Source of the DNA: Thermoproteota archaeon
Lineage (GTDB): Archaea > Korarchaeota > Korarchaeia > Korarchaeales > Korarchaeaceae
Length of the DNA: 64,000 nt
NCBI GenBank assembly: GCA_027491435.1
Contig: JAOZFG010000004.1
Coordinates: 186,001-250,000, forward strand
Reading direction: 5' to 3'
The position numbers and the translations under genes are program-made. How positions within the stretch are numbered: the stretch's first letter is position 1; each line of letters starts with the position of its first letter. The notes under the pieces are model-generated. The model did no database searches. It worked only from the letters and a program-made list of their open reading frames with translations, and was not told the origin of the DNA. Below are positions 16,582-24,695 of the stretch, in pieces.

Positions 16582-16910
16582 CCTTTCTCCTCCCTCTTAT
16601 AGGAGTGAACAGTGACTCCGTCCAAGCTGGCCACGTTACCTCCGTAGTACCTGATCACCTTGACTATCTCGTCGTAATCAAGCCCCTCTCCCTCTATGAC
16701 AAGCCTCAACCTCTCTATGTTAGAGTCGTAGTCCTTAACCTCTATGTCAACCCTCGTGACGTTCTTGAGCTCGGACAACCCCTCCGCTATGTCAACTATC
16801 GAGGGGTTGTGGGGCTTCACGACGTCCAAGACCAACCTCTTAACGACGACCCTTTTTTCCTCATCGTCCTCAGAAGACGGGGCTTTGAATCCCAGCAACT
16901 CTTCTATCAT
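16578..16910 (-). CDS. DUF211 family protein
   Basis: This 110-residue protein matches DUF211, a small archaeal ferredoxin-like-fold family of unknown function. The core is VKRLVLDVVKPHNPSIVDIAEGL, followed by VIEGEGLDYDEIVKVIRYYGGNVASLDGV. An acidic N-terminal extension (EDDEEKR) precedes it. Its stop codon overlaps the proposed ATA start of the methylthiotransferase gene, so the two are probably translated in sequence. Confidence 0.85.
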   Translation of the reverse strand: MIEELLGFKAPSSEDDEEKRVVVKRLVLDVVKPHNPSIVDIAEGLSELKNVTRVDIEVKDYDSNIERLRLVIEGEGLDYDEIVKVIRYYGGNVASLDGVTVHSYKREEKG

Positions 16911-16948
16911 CCCCCCGTCTCCCTGGAGGGGAGAGCTTAATTAATTTT

Positions 16949-17290
16949 TCACCTCGTCGATTTCCTCAACTCCATGAAGAGTCGGGCTATTATCTTATTT
17001 ACGGTCCTTCGGTTCCCTCCTTTAAGCCTGATGACCTTAACCCTGCTTTCGTATCCTTCCGGTACTTCAAAGTCCTTGGAGAATGTGGCTATTATCTTTA
17101 TTCCCCTCTTCAGGCAGTAGTCCAGTATCTCCTCCTTGCGCCTGTTCCTACCCCTTACTGCACTCCTGGGTTGCCAGACAGCCCCATAACCTAGCATGTT
17201 TAACCTCCTCTGCACGCTGAAGTATAGGTCCCTAGGTACCGTCCTATCGAAGAAGAAAGGCGTCTTATACCTGGGCCTCCTCTTGGGCAT
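16949..17290 (-). CDS. Small basic protein, possibly DUF5615/Mut7-C-like
   Basis: The 113-residue basic protein is not firmly recognised. The middle (RRKEEILDYCLKRGIKIIATFSKDFEVP) followed by VKVIRLKGGN recalls the PIN-like DUF5615/Mut7-C nuclease fold, where an Asp follows the I-A-T strand. The other acidic residues of that family are not clear, so the match is weak. The N-terminus is rich in Lys, Arg and Pro (MPKRRPRYKTPFFFD). It overlaps the end of dtdA by 26 bases and is likely in one transcript with it. Confidence 0.6.
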   Translation of the reverse strand: MPKRRPRYKTPFFFDRTVPRDLYFSVQRRLNMLGYGAVWQPRSAVRGRNRRKEEILDYCLKRGIKIIATFSKDFEVPEGYESRVKVIRLKGGNRRTVNKIIARLFMELRKSTR

Positions 17291-18080
17291 CTCTAAGTAA
17301 CTTCTTGACCCTTACTCTTTTTAACCCCAGCTCGTCAAGGGCATCTTCTATTCTGCGCCTGTCATCGCCTCTTAATCCTTTAGCGTCCACTATTGCCAAA
17401 GAGGGCTTCTCCCCATTCCTATCGATGGCCATCTCTATCATAACCTTGTCTACGTGACCGGCGTCGTGCTTACGAGCCGCATGCCCTATCGCTATGTCAG
17501 TCATAAGCTCCACCTTGGTGAAGTGATCGTTCACATGGGGCCCGCCGAAGGCTATTGCTGCCCTGTATTTGTAGGGATTCCAAGACTCTAAAGCCTTTAT
17601 AACTGCTTTAGCCGCGACCTTTATGGCCTTAGCGTCATTCCACGCCCTCTCATCACATCCTATTTCCAAGAAGGCCATAGGAACGTCCAAAGTCGGGCCA
17701 TGATGTGTGGGCTCGAAGCCCACCTCGTAACCTATCTTCTCGGCCCCTTCCTTCACTGAGAGGAGATATTCCTTCATGAGCGAGGGAATCGCCACTCCAA
17801 GCTTGTAGGGCTCGCCCCCGTACCTAGCTGGACCGAAGTTCCCGGGAACGTGAGCTGTAAATATGGGCCTTCCGGGAGTCCCGCTGTGCCTTGAAAGGAC
17901 GACTAAATAGTCGAACCCAGTGAACTCATCGCCCTTCATGTACAGGACCTCCCTCTCGAAGGAAATGAGTTCGTACTTCCTACCAGACAGCGAGAATTGT
18001 TCGCCCATCACGGACTTTATCTCCCTCGCCATGTTGACTCCTGCAACGTCTCTCAACGAGTATAGCAGACCCACTTTCAT
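17265..18080 (-). CDS. dtdA: D-aminoacyl-tRNA deacylase, archaeal type
   Basis: DtdA (DTD2/GEK1 family) removes D-amino acids from tRNA. The 271-residue protein contains the family blocks VLSRHSGTPGRPIFTAHVPGNFGPA, FEPTHHGPTLDVPMAFLEIGC and GGPHVNDHF. These conserved His and Thr residues form the zinc and substrate site. It is of normal length and starts at ATG. It is followed by the overlapping small basic gene. Confidence 0.93.
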   Translation of the reverse strand: MKVGLLYSLRDVAGVNMAREIKSVMGEQFSLSGRKYELISFEREVLYMKGDEFTGFDYLVVLSRHSGTPGRPIFTAHVPGNFGPARYGGEPYKLGVAIPSLMKEYLLSVKEGAEKIGYEVGFEPTHHGPTLDVPMAFLEIGCDERAWNDAKAIKVAAKAVIKALESWNPYKYRAAIAFGGPHVNDHFTKVELMTDIAIGHAARKHDAGHVDKVMIEMAIDRNGEKPSLAIVDAKGLRGDDRRRIEDALDELGLKRVRVKKLLRDAQEEAQV

Positions 18081-18132
18081 AAACTGGTATACTGGCGACT
18101 CTTTTTTAAAGGCGAGCCATCAAACTAGCTAG

Positions 18133-18693
18133 ATGGACTTACACAGGGCGATAGCACTCACCATATCCCCCATTACAGTGGCAGCCATAACGTCGGCGAC
18201 CCTACTTAAAGGAGTAGACTTGCTGGTGGCCATGATACTGCTGGTTTTGCTACCTCCAGCTCCAATAGTACTTAAGTCGGTTAGGGATGAGGAAGGATTC
18301 GATCTGCTCGTGCCCGATAGGTTCATGAGGGGGAAGTTCTTCCTTTTCGCCCTGATCAGCTATTTCCTGGCCACTGCCTACTTTTACCTCAGAAGGGTGA
18401 CCCTGGGGACCATGCTATCCCTTTCCTACCTCTTAGTCACGGCCTCCATGTACCTGTTTAACAAGAGGCTCACTAAGGTGAGCGTTCACGCGGCTGGAAT
18501 AGTGGGTCCTTCGACCCTGCTCACCTGCGTCGGCAAGTTAGAAGTAGCGGCGGCCCTATGGGCCTTAACCCCTGTGGTGCTCTGGTCTAGGTGGAAGTCC
18601 AAATCGCACAGCATGGGTCAGCTGGCCTTAGGGGTGACTCTGGCCGTAGCCCTGACCCTGCTCGTCTACTGGACTTTCCTCCCAGTATTTTAG
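18133..18693 (+). CDS. PAP2-like integral membrane protein
   Basis: The 186-residue protein has five to six membrane helices. The segment KVSVHAAGIVGPSTLLT resembles the S-x-H-x-A-G motif of PAP2-related lipid phosphatases, but the full phosphatase triad (KxxxxxxRP ... PSGH ... SRxxxxxHxxxD) is not visible. It could act on a lipid phosphate or be a degenerate relative. The last 66 bases overlap the convergent TIM-barrel gene. The start is ATG, just after the divergent dtdA promoter. Confidence 0.6.
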   Translation: MDLHRAIALTISPITVAAITSATLLKGVDLLVAMILLVLLPPAPIVLKSVRDEEGFDLLVPDRFMRGKFFLFALISYFLATAYFYLRRVTLGTMLSLSYLLVTASMYLFNKRLTKVSVHAAGIVGPSTLLTCVGKLEVAAALWALTPVVLWSRWKSKSHSMGQLALGVTLAVALTLLVYWTFLPVF

Positions 18694-19449
18694 AAACAGG
18701 TCCTTAGACACTCTGTAGTAGATGTACTCGCTCACATGGGGCTCTAAGGTGACGGTGCCCTTGTATCCAACGTCCCTTATCCTTCCTATTACCTCATGCC
18801 ACGGTATCTTGCCGGCGCCAACGGGTAAGTGGAGGTCCCTCCTCATGTCATTATCATGGACGTGTATGTGGAGGATCCTGTTTGCGAGGCGCAAGTAGGA
18901 CTTGAACTTGTCTAACCCCCCGTTAATGAACGAATGGGCGACGTCAAATGTCATCCCTAAGTCAGGGATGTTATCCAGCAAGTACCTTATGTCAGATGGT
19001 GAGGAGAAGGCGCCGTGATCGACGTTCTCCACTAAGGGTAGTGAGCTATAGTTCTTGCTCAAGACCACTATCTCTCTAAAACCCTTCAAGTTGTACTCGC
19101 GAGCCTTATCCCTAACCGCGGCCAGCCAACCTGGAGTAAACGGGTGAAATGTTACGTAGGGGGACTCTATCCTGTCAGCAACTCTGAGGATCTCCTCTGC
19201 CACCTTCAAGGCCCCCCTCCTCACGTGCTCGTAGGGATGGCCTATCTCCAGGTACCAGGGCGCGTGTACTAGGAAGAAGGCGCCGGTGGAAGAGACGTCA
19301 GACAACCACCTCATCATTGATTCGTCTACTGTTCCCTTGGGCCATTCAACTGTTATCTCAACGTATTCAAATCCCAAGGACAATATAGATTCCACCTCGT
19401 CCTTAAGAGGGAGGTGCGGGTTGTTCATCACGCCGAACATTAAGTCCAT
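18628..19449 (-). CDS. Sugar phosphate isomerase/epimerase family TIM-barrel protein
   Basis: This 273-residue protein belongs to the xylose isomerase-like/AP-endonuclease-2 TIM-barrel superfamily. It shows metal-ligand strands ending in VEITVEW, FHPFTPG, VENVDHG, MTFDVAHSF, HIHVHDND and VTLEPH. The His and Glu/Asp residues at the strand ends are as expected for a metal site. Members include endonuclease IV and many sugar isomerases, and the substrate cannot be told. It may form a transcript of its own. Confidence 0.8.
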   Translation of the reverse strand: MDLMFGVMNNPHLPLKDEVESILSLGFEYVEITVEWPKGTVDESMMRWLSDVSSTGAFFLVHAPWYLEIGHPYEHVRRGALKVAEEILRVADRIESPYVTFHPFTPGWLAAVRDKAREYNLKGFREIVVLSKNYSSLPLVENVDHGAFSSPSDIRYLLDNIPDLGMTFDVAHSFINGGLDKFKSYLRLANRILHIHVHDNDMRRDLHLPVGAGKIPWHEVIGRIRDVGYKGTVTLEPHVSEYIYYRVSKDLFLKYWEESPVDEQGQGYGQSHP

Positions 19450-19604
19450 CTAGCTCCCCCTAATTTGAGTAAATCCCGGTAGGGGTCATAACCCTGACCT
19501 AGTAAAAACGTAGCTGACCTCCTCAGCAGGTGAGACGTGACCTCTAATACGGGGCCCCGACAAGAGGGGTCATAATTTTAACTGAAGGACGACGACTAAC
19601 CCAG

Positions 19605-20813
19605 ATGAACTTATACGAAGCTGTGCTGGCTAGCGTGTTAGAGTGGTTCCCAGTACAGCCTACAGGCTCCGGACACTTAGCTGGTTTAGCTGGTTTACTC
19701 TTACTGAAGGAAAGGAGGATCTCAAAGGGAAGCGCGATCACTGGGCTGATTACATCAGCGGTTCTAGCTGTGATGGTAGGTTGGTGGGCCAATTACGAGG
19801 ACGAAGTTATAGGAGGCCTTCTAGGGGTGGGACTGTCTGTTATAGGCCTATTCGCCCTATTCTTCCTAAAGTTAAACCTTCTCGCTGTTGAAGAGGGCAG
19901 ATCCCCTGACGTGATGGACGCCTTCGTCTCCGGCTTTGCCCAAGGGATTAGCACGATAGGTTTCGGTGGAACGGGCCTCTCCATAGCCCTGCTGACCTCT
20001 TCAGGGGTGAACTTCAAAGACGCCGTGCTGCTCTCCTCAATAACATCGATTCCAGTGGCTCTAGTAACCATTAGACTCACTCCCGCGTCGCTAGCCCAAT
20101 TAGCTTTAGGAGCCCTGATATCGCTGTCTCTTCACAAAATCGACGTCAAAGCAACTAAAGTAGGCCTGATGTACGACCTAATGATTTTAATGAACCTGAA
20201 CCAGGTGTGGAAAGTTCAGGAGAGGATGGAGTTCTATCAGCAGGTAGAAGAGGAGATAGTCGGCTGGGTTAAGAAGTACGGGGGCGCAGGAGTCTTCATG
20301 GCTATGGTAGCACAATCAGTAATTTCCCCTATACCTGCTGACGCCGTCTTAGTGGCCGCTGGAGCTCTTGGACTTTCTCCTATAGAAGTTGGGATATACG
20401 GTGGGCTGGGAATAGTGATTGGTTCGATGGTGAATTACGGCATAGGTAGGATGTTCGGGAAGAGGTTACTGGACTCTTACTTCAAGGAGGAGTTCTTAGA
20501 GGAAGTCCACAAGTGGTTTGACAAGTGGGGGGGCTGGATAGTCTTCTTTTCGAGGCTAATACCTTTTCTTCCAATAGATATAATCTCTTACGTGGCGGGC
20601 GCAACCTACATGAACCCGCTTGTGTTCTTCATGTCCAACTTGCTGGCCGTGGTGCCTAGAGCCATGTTCTTCGGGTACGTCGGCGAGATGCTTATGAAGG
20701 GCAGGTGGGAAATGCTAATAGCGGCCCTGGCCTTAATAGTTGGAGGGGCCCTAATAGGCTACAAGGTGCAGAGAAGGAGAAGGTCTAAGGGGCCCGTAGC
20801 TCAGCAAGGATAG
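19605..20813 (+). CDS. BacA/UppP-like and DedA/VTT fusion membrane protein
   Basis: Residues 1 to about 190 resemble undecaprenyl-diphosphatase BacA/UppP: LEWFPVQPTGSGHLAG matches its first motif, and FAQGISTIGFGGTGLSIALLTSS sits where the second motif lies. From about 205 to 390 the protein is a DedA/SNARE-associated (VTT) domain: PIPADAVLVAAGAL, GSMVNYGIGRMFGK and FFSRLIPFLPIDIISYVAGATYMN. In the BacA-like half the first catalytic Glu is Ala9, and the PGxSRSG loop with the catalytic Arg reads FGGTGLS, so phosphatase activity is doubtful. Both families are linked to flipping or recycling polyprenyl phosphates. The stop codon lies inside the tRNA-Arg gene. Confidence 0.78.
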   Translation: MNLYEAVLASVLEWFPVQPTGSGHLAGLAGLLLLKERRISKGSAITGLITSAVLAVMVGWWANYEDEVIGGLLGVGLSVIGLFALFFLKLNLLAVEEGRSPDVMDAFVSGFAQGISTIGFGGTGLSIALLTSSGVNFKDAVLLSSITSIPVALVTIRLTPASLAQLALGALISLSLHKIDVKATKVGLMYDLMILMNLNQVWKVQERMEFYQQVEEEIVGWVKKYGGAGVFMAMVAQSVISPIPADAVLVAAGALGLSPIEVGIYGGLGIVIGSMVNYGIGRMFGKRLLDSYFKEEFLEEVHKWFDKWGGWIVFFSRLIPFLPIDIISYVAGATYMNPLVFFMSNLLAVVPRAMFFGYVGEMLMKGRWEMLIAALALIVGGALIGYKVQRRRRSKGPVAQQG

Positions 20814-20864
20814 AGCGGCGGCCTTCGGAGCCGCAGGTCGGGGGTTCAAGTCCCCCCGGGCCCG
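20790..20864 (+). tRNA. tRNA-Arg (anticodon TCG)
   Basis: A full cloverleaf can be folded. The acceptor GGGCCCG pairs with CGGGCCC, the D stem GCTC with GAGC, the anticodon stem GCGGC with GCCGC around the loop CTTCGGA (anticodon TCG at 20825-20827), and the T stem GGGGG with CCCCC around TTCAAGT. The discriminator base is G and CCA is not encoded. No intron is present. The first 24 bases are also the last eight codons of the upstream fusion gene, including its TAG stop. A run of five T follows at once and may end transcription. Confidence 0.95.
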
Positions 20865-20869
20865 TTTTT
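20865..20869 (+). terminator. Poly-T terminator after tRNA-Arg
   Basis: Five T directly follow the tRNA 3' end, the usual archaeal signal for transcript release. Confidence 0.35.
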
Positions 20870-21012
20870 GCTCCAACCCTTAGCTGGACCCGCTATTTTA
20901 AGAGCTGACGGGCGCGGGCCTTCCTAAATTCAGTTTACTATACAACGAATATAATGTAAAAGGAATACATTAAAAAACAAAATATAAAAACTAGGGGGAG
21001 GCCGGCTGACCT

Positions 21013-21243
21013 TTACTTCTTCCAGATAGCCTCGACGGCAAGCTCTATATCCCTGTCGGTTACGGTCTTCCTTTTGGCATGCCTAGCAAGGTCAACAGCA
21101 TACTTGCTGACCTCATGGGCGAACTTCTCAAGGTAGTAGGCCAGTCTGGCCTTGGCCTCATCGCTAACCCTCTCGGCACCGGCCTCCTTAATTATCCTAT
21201 ATATGGGAGCTAGGGGTAGGTGCTTGGTCGGCCGCTGGGGCAT
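21013..21243 (-). CDS. Archaeal histone
   Basis: The 76-residue protein is a histone-fold DNA packaging protein. It has the N-terminal LPLAPIYRIIKEAGAERVSDEA, the central helix ARLAYYLEKFAHEVSKYAVDLA, and the C-terminal KRKTVTDRDIELAVEAI with the R-D pair and T typical of the family. The N-terminal tail MPQRPTKH is slightly longer and more basic than in HMf. The start is ATG after GAGGTG; a GTG three codons upstream is within that ribosome site. A minus-strand cttatattta at about 21297-21308 is a likely TATA box. Confidence 0.93.
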   Translation of the reverse strand: MPQRPTKHLPLAPIYRIIKEAGAERVSDEAKARLAYYLEKFAHEVSKYAVDLARHAKRKTVTDRDIELAVEAIWKK

Positions 21244-21252
21244 ACGTCTCAC

Positions 21253-21894
21253 CTCTTAACAAACCCTACTATAGGGCTACGTATTCTCGTGGATGGATAA
21301 ATATAAGTATTTCCCATGAGGGTGCATCTCCACCTCCATAAAATCGGGTGAAACAGTTTCAACCAGCATCATGATGGGATCAGGTGAAATTATGGGAATT
21401 AAGGGGTCAAATCACCTGAGAGCTAGTATCATATATATCATCAATTATACCAAGAATTACAATCTAAAATAATATTATCCCAATTTAGTAACTATTATTT
21501 TTGTTAATAGTTATTGTTTACCTAATTATGTTGATAAGCTCTCTCAATCATTGGATGATCGGTAGAGTCGCCATATGCCGCTATTTCATAGTTATATAAG
21601 TAGTTGGATGTATGATCATCGAGCATTTGATTCAGGAAGCTTCATAAAGGATATGGCCTACATATGACAGTCACATGGTTAATGGAGCCTCTAATGACGA
21701 TTATCAAAAAATATAATAATATTGGAAAATTTAATTAATTATATAAAATTAAAATGTTGACAGATGGACTCTAATTGGTCAATAAACTCCCGCAGGATCT
21801 AATTATGTTCCAAGCCGAACGGAGATGCCAGAGCCACCACATGTCGGAACGGCACCAATAAATAGGGCCGTGTGGCCATGGAAGTGGGGATCAA
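21253..21894 (+). other. AT-rich intergenic region
   Basis: This gap of about 640 bases lies between the histone and a TIM-barrel gene and is much richer in A and T than its surroundings, especially 21420-21540 and 21700-21760. It holds no convincing reading frame in either direction. The histone promoter occupies the left end. No copy of the tRNA 3' end was found here, so there is no direct sign of an integrated element. It may be a decayed region or contain regulatory or replication sites. Confidence 0.5.
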
Positions 21895-22578
21895 ATGGAG
21901 AGTAAGGTGGCCATTCTCTGCTCAACTGATTTCTTTTGGGGGACTGAGCCGGTCGATTTGATAAATTTTCTAAGAAAAAGCGGGTGTGATGGCATAATTT
22001 TGTCAACAGAACCTCCTCACTATTTCCCGCCTAACATGAACAAGGCAACCCTTTTAGAGCTGAGGGCCCTCCTTAAGAGGTTTGAGGGGATAGTGACCGT
22101 TAGAGCTCCCACAACAGATGTTAACATGTTTTCGAAAAATCCTTATGTGGCAAAAGCATCTCTCCAGTCCATACTTGAGGGAATTAACCTGGCAGCCAAG
22201 CTGGACCCTGACTTCGTTATAGTGAGGCCGAGTTACAGGCCTGTGGAGATGTCCCCTTACAACACCCACAAACTCAAGTCGCTGATCCAGAGGATCCCCC
22301 GTAGCATGTATGTGGCTTTTGAACTGTTCAACTCGCCAGAAGACCTCTCAATATTTGATGAGAGGACTGCATTAATTTCAGTGGCCGGGTACAGACCCGC
22401 TAGGCGGAGGGTCGTGGGAGTGGCCTACGAAGTTGAGGGTCCAGAGGAGATGAGGCTGATCCCCGGAATAACGTCCTTGAAGTACATGCTCCTTTACCCG
22501 AAGAGGAGGTTAATGGACCCAGATTTCCTGAAAAAAATAGTTGTTAGGGCGAGGGAGCTGAGGGAGAGGATCATTTAG
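21895..22578 (+). CDS. TIM-barrel protein of the AP-endonuclease-2-like superfamily
   Basis: The 227-residue protein has alternating strands and helices compatible with a short TIM barrel (GCDGIILSTEPPHY, GIVTVRAPTTDVNMF, PDFVIVRPSYRPV, MYVAFELFNSP, TALISVAGY). I do not know a specific function, and the metal ligands of endonuclease IV are not all seen. The ATG follows a TATA-like aataaata. The last bases overlap the convergent creatininase gene by four. Confidence 0.55.
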   Translation: MESKVAILCSTDFFWGTEPVDLINFLRKSGCDGIILSTEPPHYFPPNMNKATLLELRALLKRFEGIVTVRAPTTDVNMFSKNPYVAKASLQSILEGINLAAKLDPDFVIVRPSYRPVEMSPYNTHKLKSLIQRIPRSMYVAFELFNSPEDLSIFDERTALISVAGYRPARRRVVGVAYEVEGPEEMRLIPGITSLKYMLLYPKRRLMDPDFLKKIVVRARELRERII

Positions 22579-23321
22579 AGGTAAACCTCCTGCCTCTCCC
22601 ATCCCTCCAAAATTCTCTCAATCTCCTCCTTGATTAGGCCGATCAACCTGTTTGCATACTCCTCAGCTTTTTCAGGTGAAGGCACGAAAACCCTAGTGTT
22701 CGGTTCGTAGGTTAGTATGGAGCCAGGAGCCGGCATGACGGATACTCCTTTGCTGTACTGGTAGACCTCTCCCTCGTCCACATTCCCCTTAACCAGCCTG
22801 TGGTCTACAGCCATTATCATGGCCGTCTCGTCAGTGCCAGCGTGGCCTCCAGGGGTACCAAAAACCTCCTTAGCCACTTCAGAGCCCAGCTCCCACCAAT
22901 TGATTACGGCGCTCCTAACCCCGTGTTCCAACCAAGCTCTCTTCATGGCCGATTTTATGGCCTCCATGTGCCCTCCTCCGCCATGTCCGTTTATTATTAT
23001 CACCTTCTCAAGCCCATTAGCGTGGAGCTCAACTAGGGCGTCGTAAATCAACGATTCGAAGGTCTCCTTCCTAAGAGTTAGGGACCCCCAGTAGCCGCTG
23101 AGGGAGCTGACAACCCCGTACCTTATTGGAGGCGCTATAAGGGCGTTCAGGTCCTCAGCTATTCGCTCAGCGATCCACTCAGGTATTAGGAAGTCGGTGC
23201 CCAGGGGCAAGTGATTTCCATGGGCCTCATTTACTCCTACGGGGAGTAGAGCCACATCAGTGTCCTCCAAAGCCTCCCTGAATTCAGGCCAGCTCAAGAG
23301 CCACATCCTCCTCTCCATCAC
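22575..23321 (-). CDS. Creatininase-family amidohydrolase
   Basis: This 248-residue enzyme has the family metal site: LLPVGVNEAHGNHLPLGTDFLIP (Glu, His, Asp), INGHGGGGHMEA, and HAGTDETAMIM with the conserved Glu. The family contains creatinine amidohydrolase, the riboflavin/F420-pathway formamide hydrolase ArfB and the peptidase MftE, so the substrate is open. The gene overlaps the upstream cyclic-diphosphoglycerate synthetase-like gene by four bases (ATGA), so the two are in an operon. Confidence 0.88.
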   Translation of the reverse strand: MMERRMWLLSWPEFREALEDTDVALLPVGVNEAHGNHLPLGTDFLIPEWIAERIAEDLNALIAPPIRYGVVSSLSGYWGSLTLRKETFESLIYDALVELHANGLEKVIIINGHGGGGHMEAIKSAMKRAWLEHGVRSAVINWWELGSEVAKEVFGTPGGHAGTDETAMIMAVDHRLVKGNVDEGEVYQYSKGVSVMPAPGSILTYEPNTRVFVPSPEKAEEYANRLIGLIKEEIERILEGWERQEVYL

Positions 23322-24637
23322 ATCACCTCCTTAAGAAACTCGTCTATAACATCTTCAAGGGTTAGCGGACCTATCTCCTGCAGTTCGTACTTGACGTGCA
23401 CTGTCGGCTTGTTGACTTTGAGGTAGCGACCCAGGTCAGTGGGAGTGCCAAGCACTATAGAGTCGGCGGGTATCCTGTTCAATATGTCCTCCAGCTCCTT
23501 TATCTGCCTCTTGCTGTAGCCTACGGCTGGTAGGACCTCCCTAAGGTGGGTGTACTTCTCATAAACCTCCTTGTACGAGCCTGTCACGTAAGGCCTGGGG
23601 TCAACGATCTCAGCCCCTAACCTCTTGGATATCAAGTAACCGGCCCCGTAGCCCATCTCCCCATGGGTCACTGTTGGACCATCCTCGACGACCACTACCC
23701 TCTTGCCAGATACCAGATTCGGCTTGTCCACGATGAAGGGCACGGCAGCCATTATCACCTTGGCCTTCGGGTTCACCTTCCTGACGTTGCTCAACACCTC
23801 CTCCACCTGCTCGTTACATGCCGTGTCCACCTTACTCACTATTATGACGTCGGCCATCCTGACGTTTACGCTTCCTGGCCAATAAGTTAGCTCATGACCA
23901 GCCCTCAAGGGATCCACGACGGTTATCATGAGGTCTGGCTTGAAGAACGGGAAGTCGTTGTTGCCCCCATCCCACAGAATTACGTCCCCCTCCTTCTCAG
24001 CCTCTCTCAACACCTTCTCGTAATCTACTCCGGCAAGTACAACGTTTCCTAGCCTTATATGGGGCTCATAGTCTTCCCTCTCCTCTATGGTAGCCTCATA
24101 CCTGTCCAAATCATCCAGACTTGTGAACTTCTGCACTACCTGTTTTCTAAGGTCTCCATAGGGCATAGGATGCCTTACCACCGCAACCTTTAGCCCCCTG
24201 GCCTTCAAGATTTGCGAGACCCTCCGGCTAGTTGGACTCTTGCCTGCCCCCGTTCTAACCGCCGTTACCGCTATGACTGGCTTTGAGGCCTCTAACATGG
24301 TGCTTTTAGGACCTAGGAGCATGAAATCAGCTCCATGAGCTTGGGCTAGGGCAGCTCTCTCCATTATGTACTGGTGAGACACGTCGCTGTAGGAGAAGAC
24401 CACCAGGTCGACGTCGTTCTCCTCAATCAGCTTTGGGAGCTCCTCTTCAGGAACTATGGGGATCCCTTCCGGATAAAGTCGGCCCGCCAGCTCTGGCGGA
24501 TATGTCCGGCCGGCTATCTCAGGCAGCTGTGCGGCGGTAAAGGCTACTACCCTATAATCCTCGTTATCCCTGAAGAAGACGTTGAAGTTGTGGAAGTCCC
24601 TACCGGCCGCACCCATAATTATGACTTTCCTTACCAT
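23318..24637 (-). CDS. Cyclic 2,3-diphosphoglycerate synthetase-like P-loop protein
   Basis: The protein (439 residues from this start) belongs to the COG2403 family, which includes annotated cyclic 2,3-diphosphoglycerate synthetases. The N-terminal MGAAGRDFHNFNVFFRD is a Rossmann-type signature, and residues near 125-140 hold a P-loop (VTAVRTGAGKSPTSR). Later motifs include DGGNNDFPFFKPD and IVSKVDTA. An ATG five codons upstream is equally possible. Whether this organism makes the thermoprotectant cyclic diphosphoglycerate cannot be shown from one gene. It is translationally coupled to the creatininase-like gene. Confidence 0.8.
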   Translation of the reverse strand: MVRKVIIMGAAGRDFHNFNVFFRDNEDYRVVAFTAAQLPEIAGRTYPPELAGRLYPEGIPIVPEEELPKLIEENDVDLVVFSYSDVSHQYIMERAALAQAHGADFMLLGPKSTMLEASKPVIAVTAVRTGAGKSPTSRRVSQILKARGLKVAVVRHPMPYGDLRKQVVQKFTSLDDLDRYEATIEEREDYEPHIRLGNVVLAGVDYEKVLREAEKEGDVILWDGGNNDFPFFKPDLMITVVDPLRAGHELTYWPGSVNVRMADVIIVSKVDTACNEQVEEVLSNVRKVNPKAKVIMAAVPFIVDKPNLVSGKRVVVVEDGPTVTHGEMGYGAGYLISKRLGAEIVDPRPYVTGSYKEVYEKYTHLREVLPAVGYSKRQIKELEDILNRIPADSIVLGTPTDLGRYLKVNKPTVHVKYELQEIGPLTLEDVIDEFLKEVM

Positions 24638-24695
24638 GGTCACCCCCATCACCTACTAGGAAAAGGCTTTAACGTTTACCTGCTCGGGAAAGCCC

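Noticed and set aside
19440..19573. Minus-strand frame of about 45 codons upstream of the TIM-barrel gene (contains YDPYRDLLKLGGARW)
   Set aside because: It reads somewhat like protein but has no ATG, GTG or TTG and no recognised family, so I did not call it a gene. Homologues would change this.
21368..21421. Possible C/D box small RNA (atgatgg ... cctgag)
   Set aside because: The C box does not match RUGAUGA exactly and no clear internal D'/C' boxes or terminal stem were found.
20865..21894. Integrated element next to the tRNA-Arg gene
   Set aside because: No integrase gene, no repeat of the tRNA 3' end and no foreign genes were found; the histone gene lies in between.
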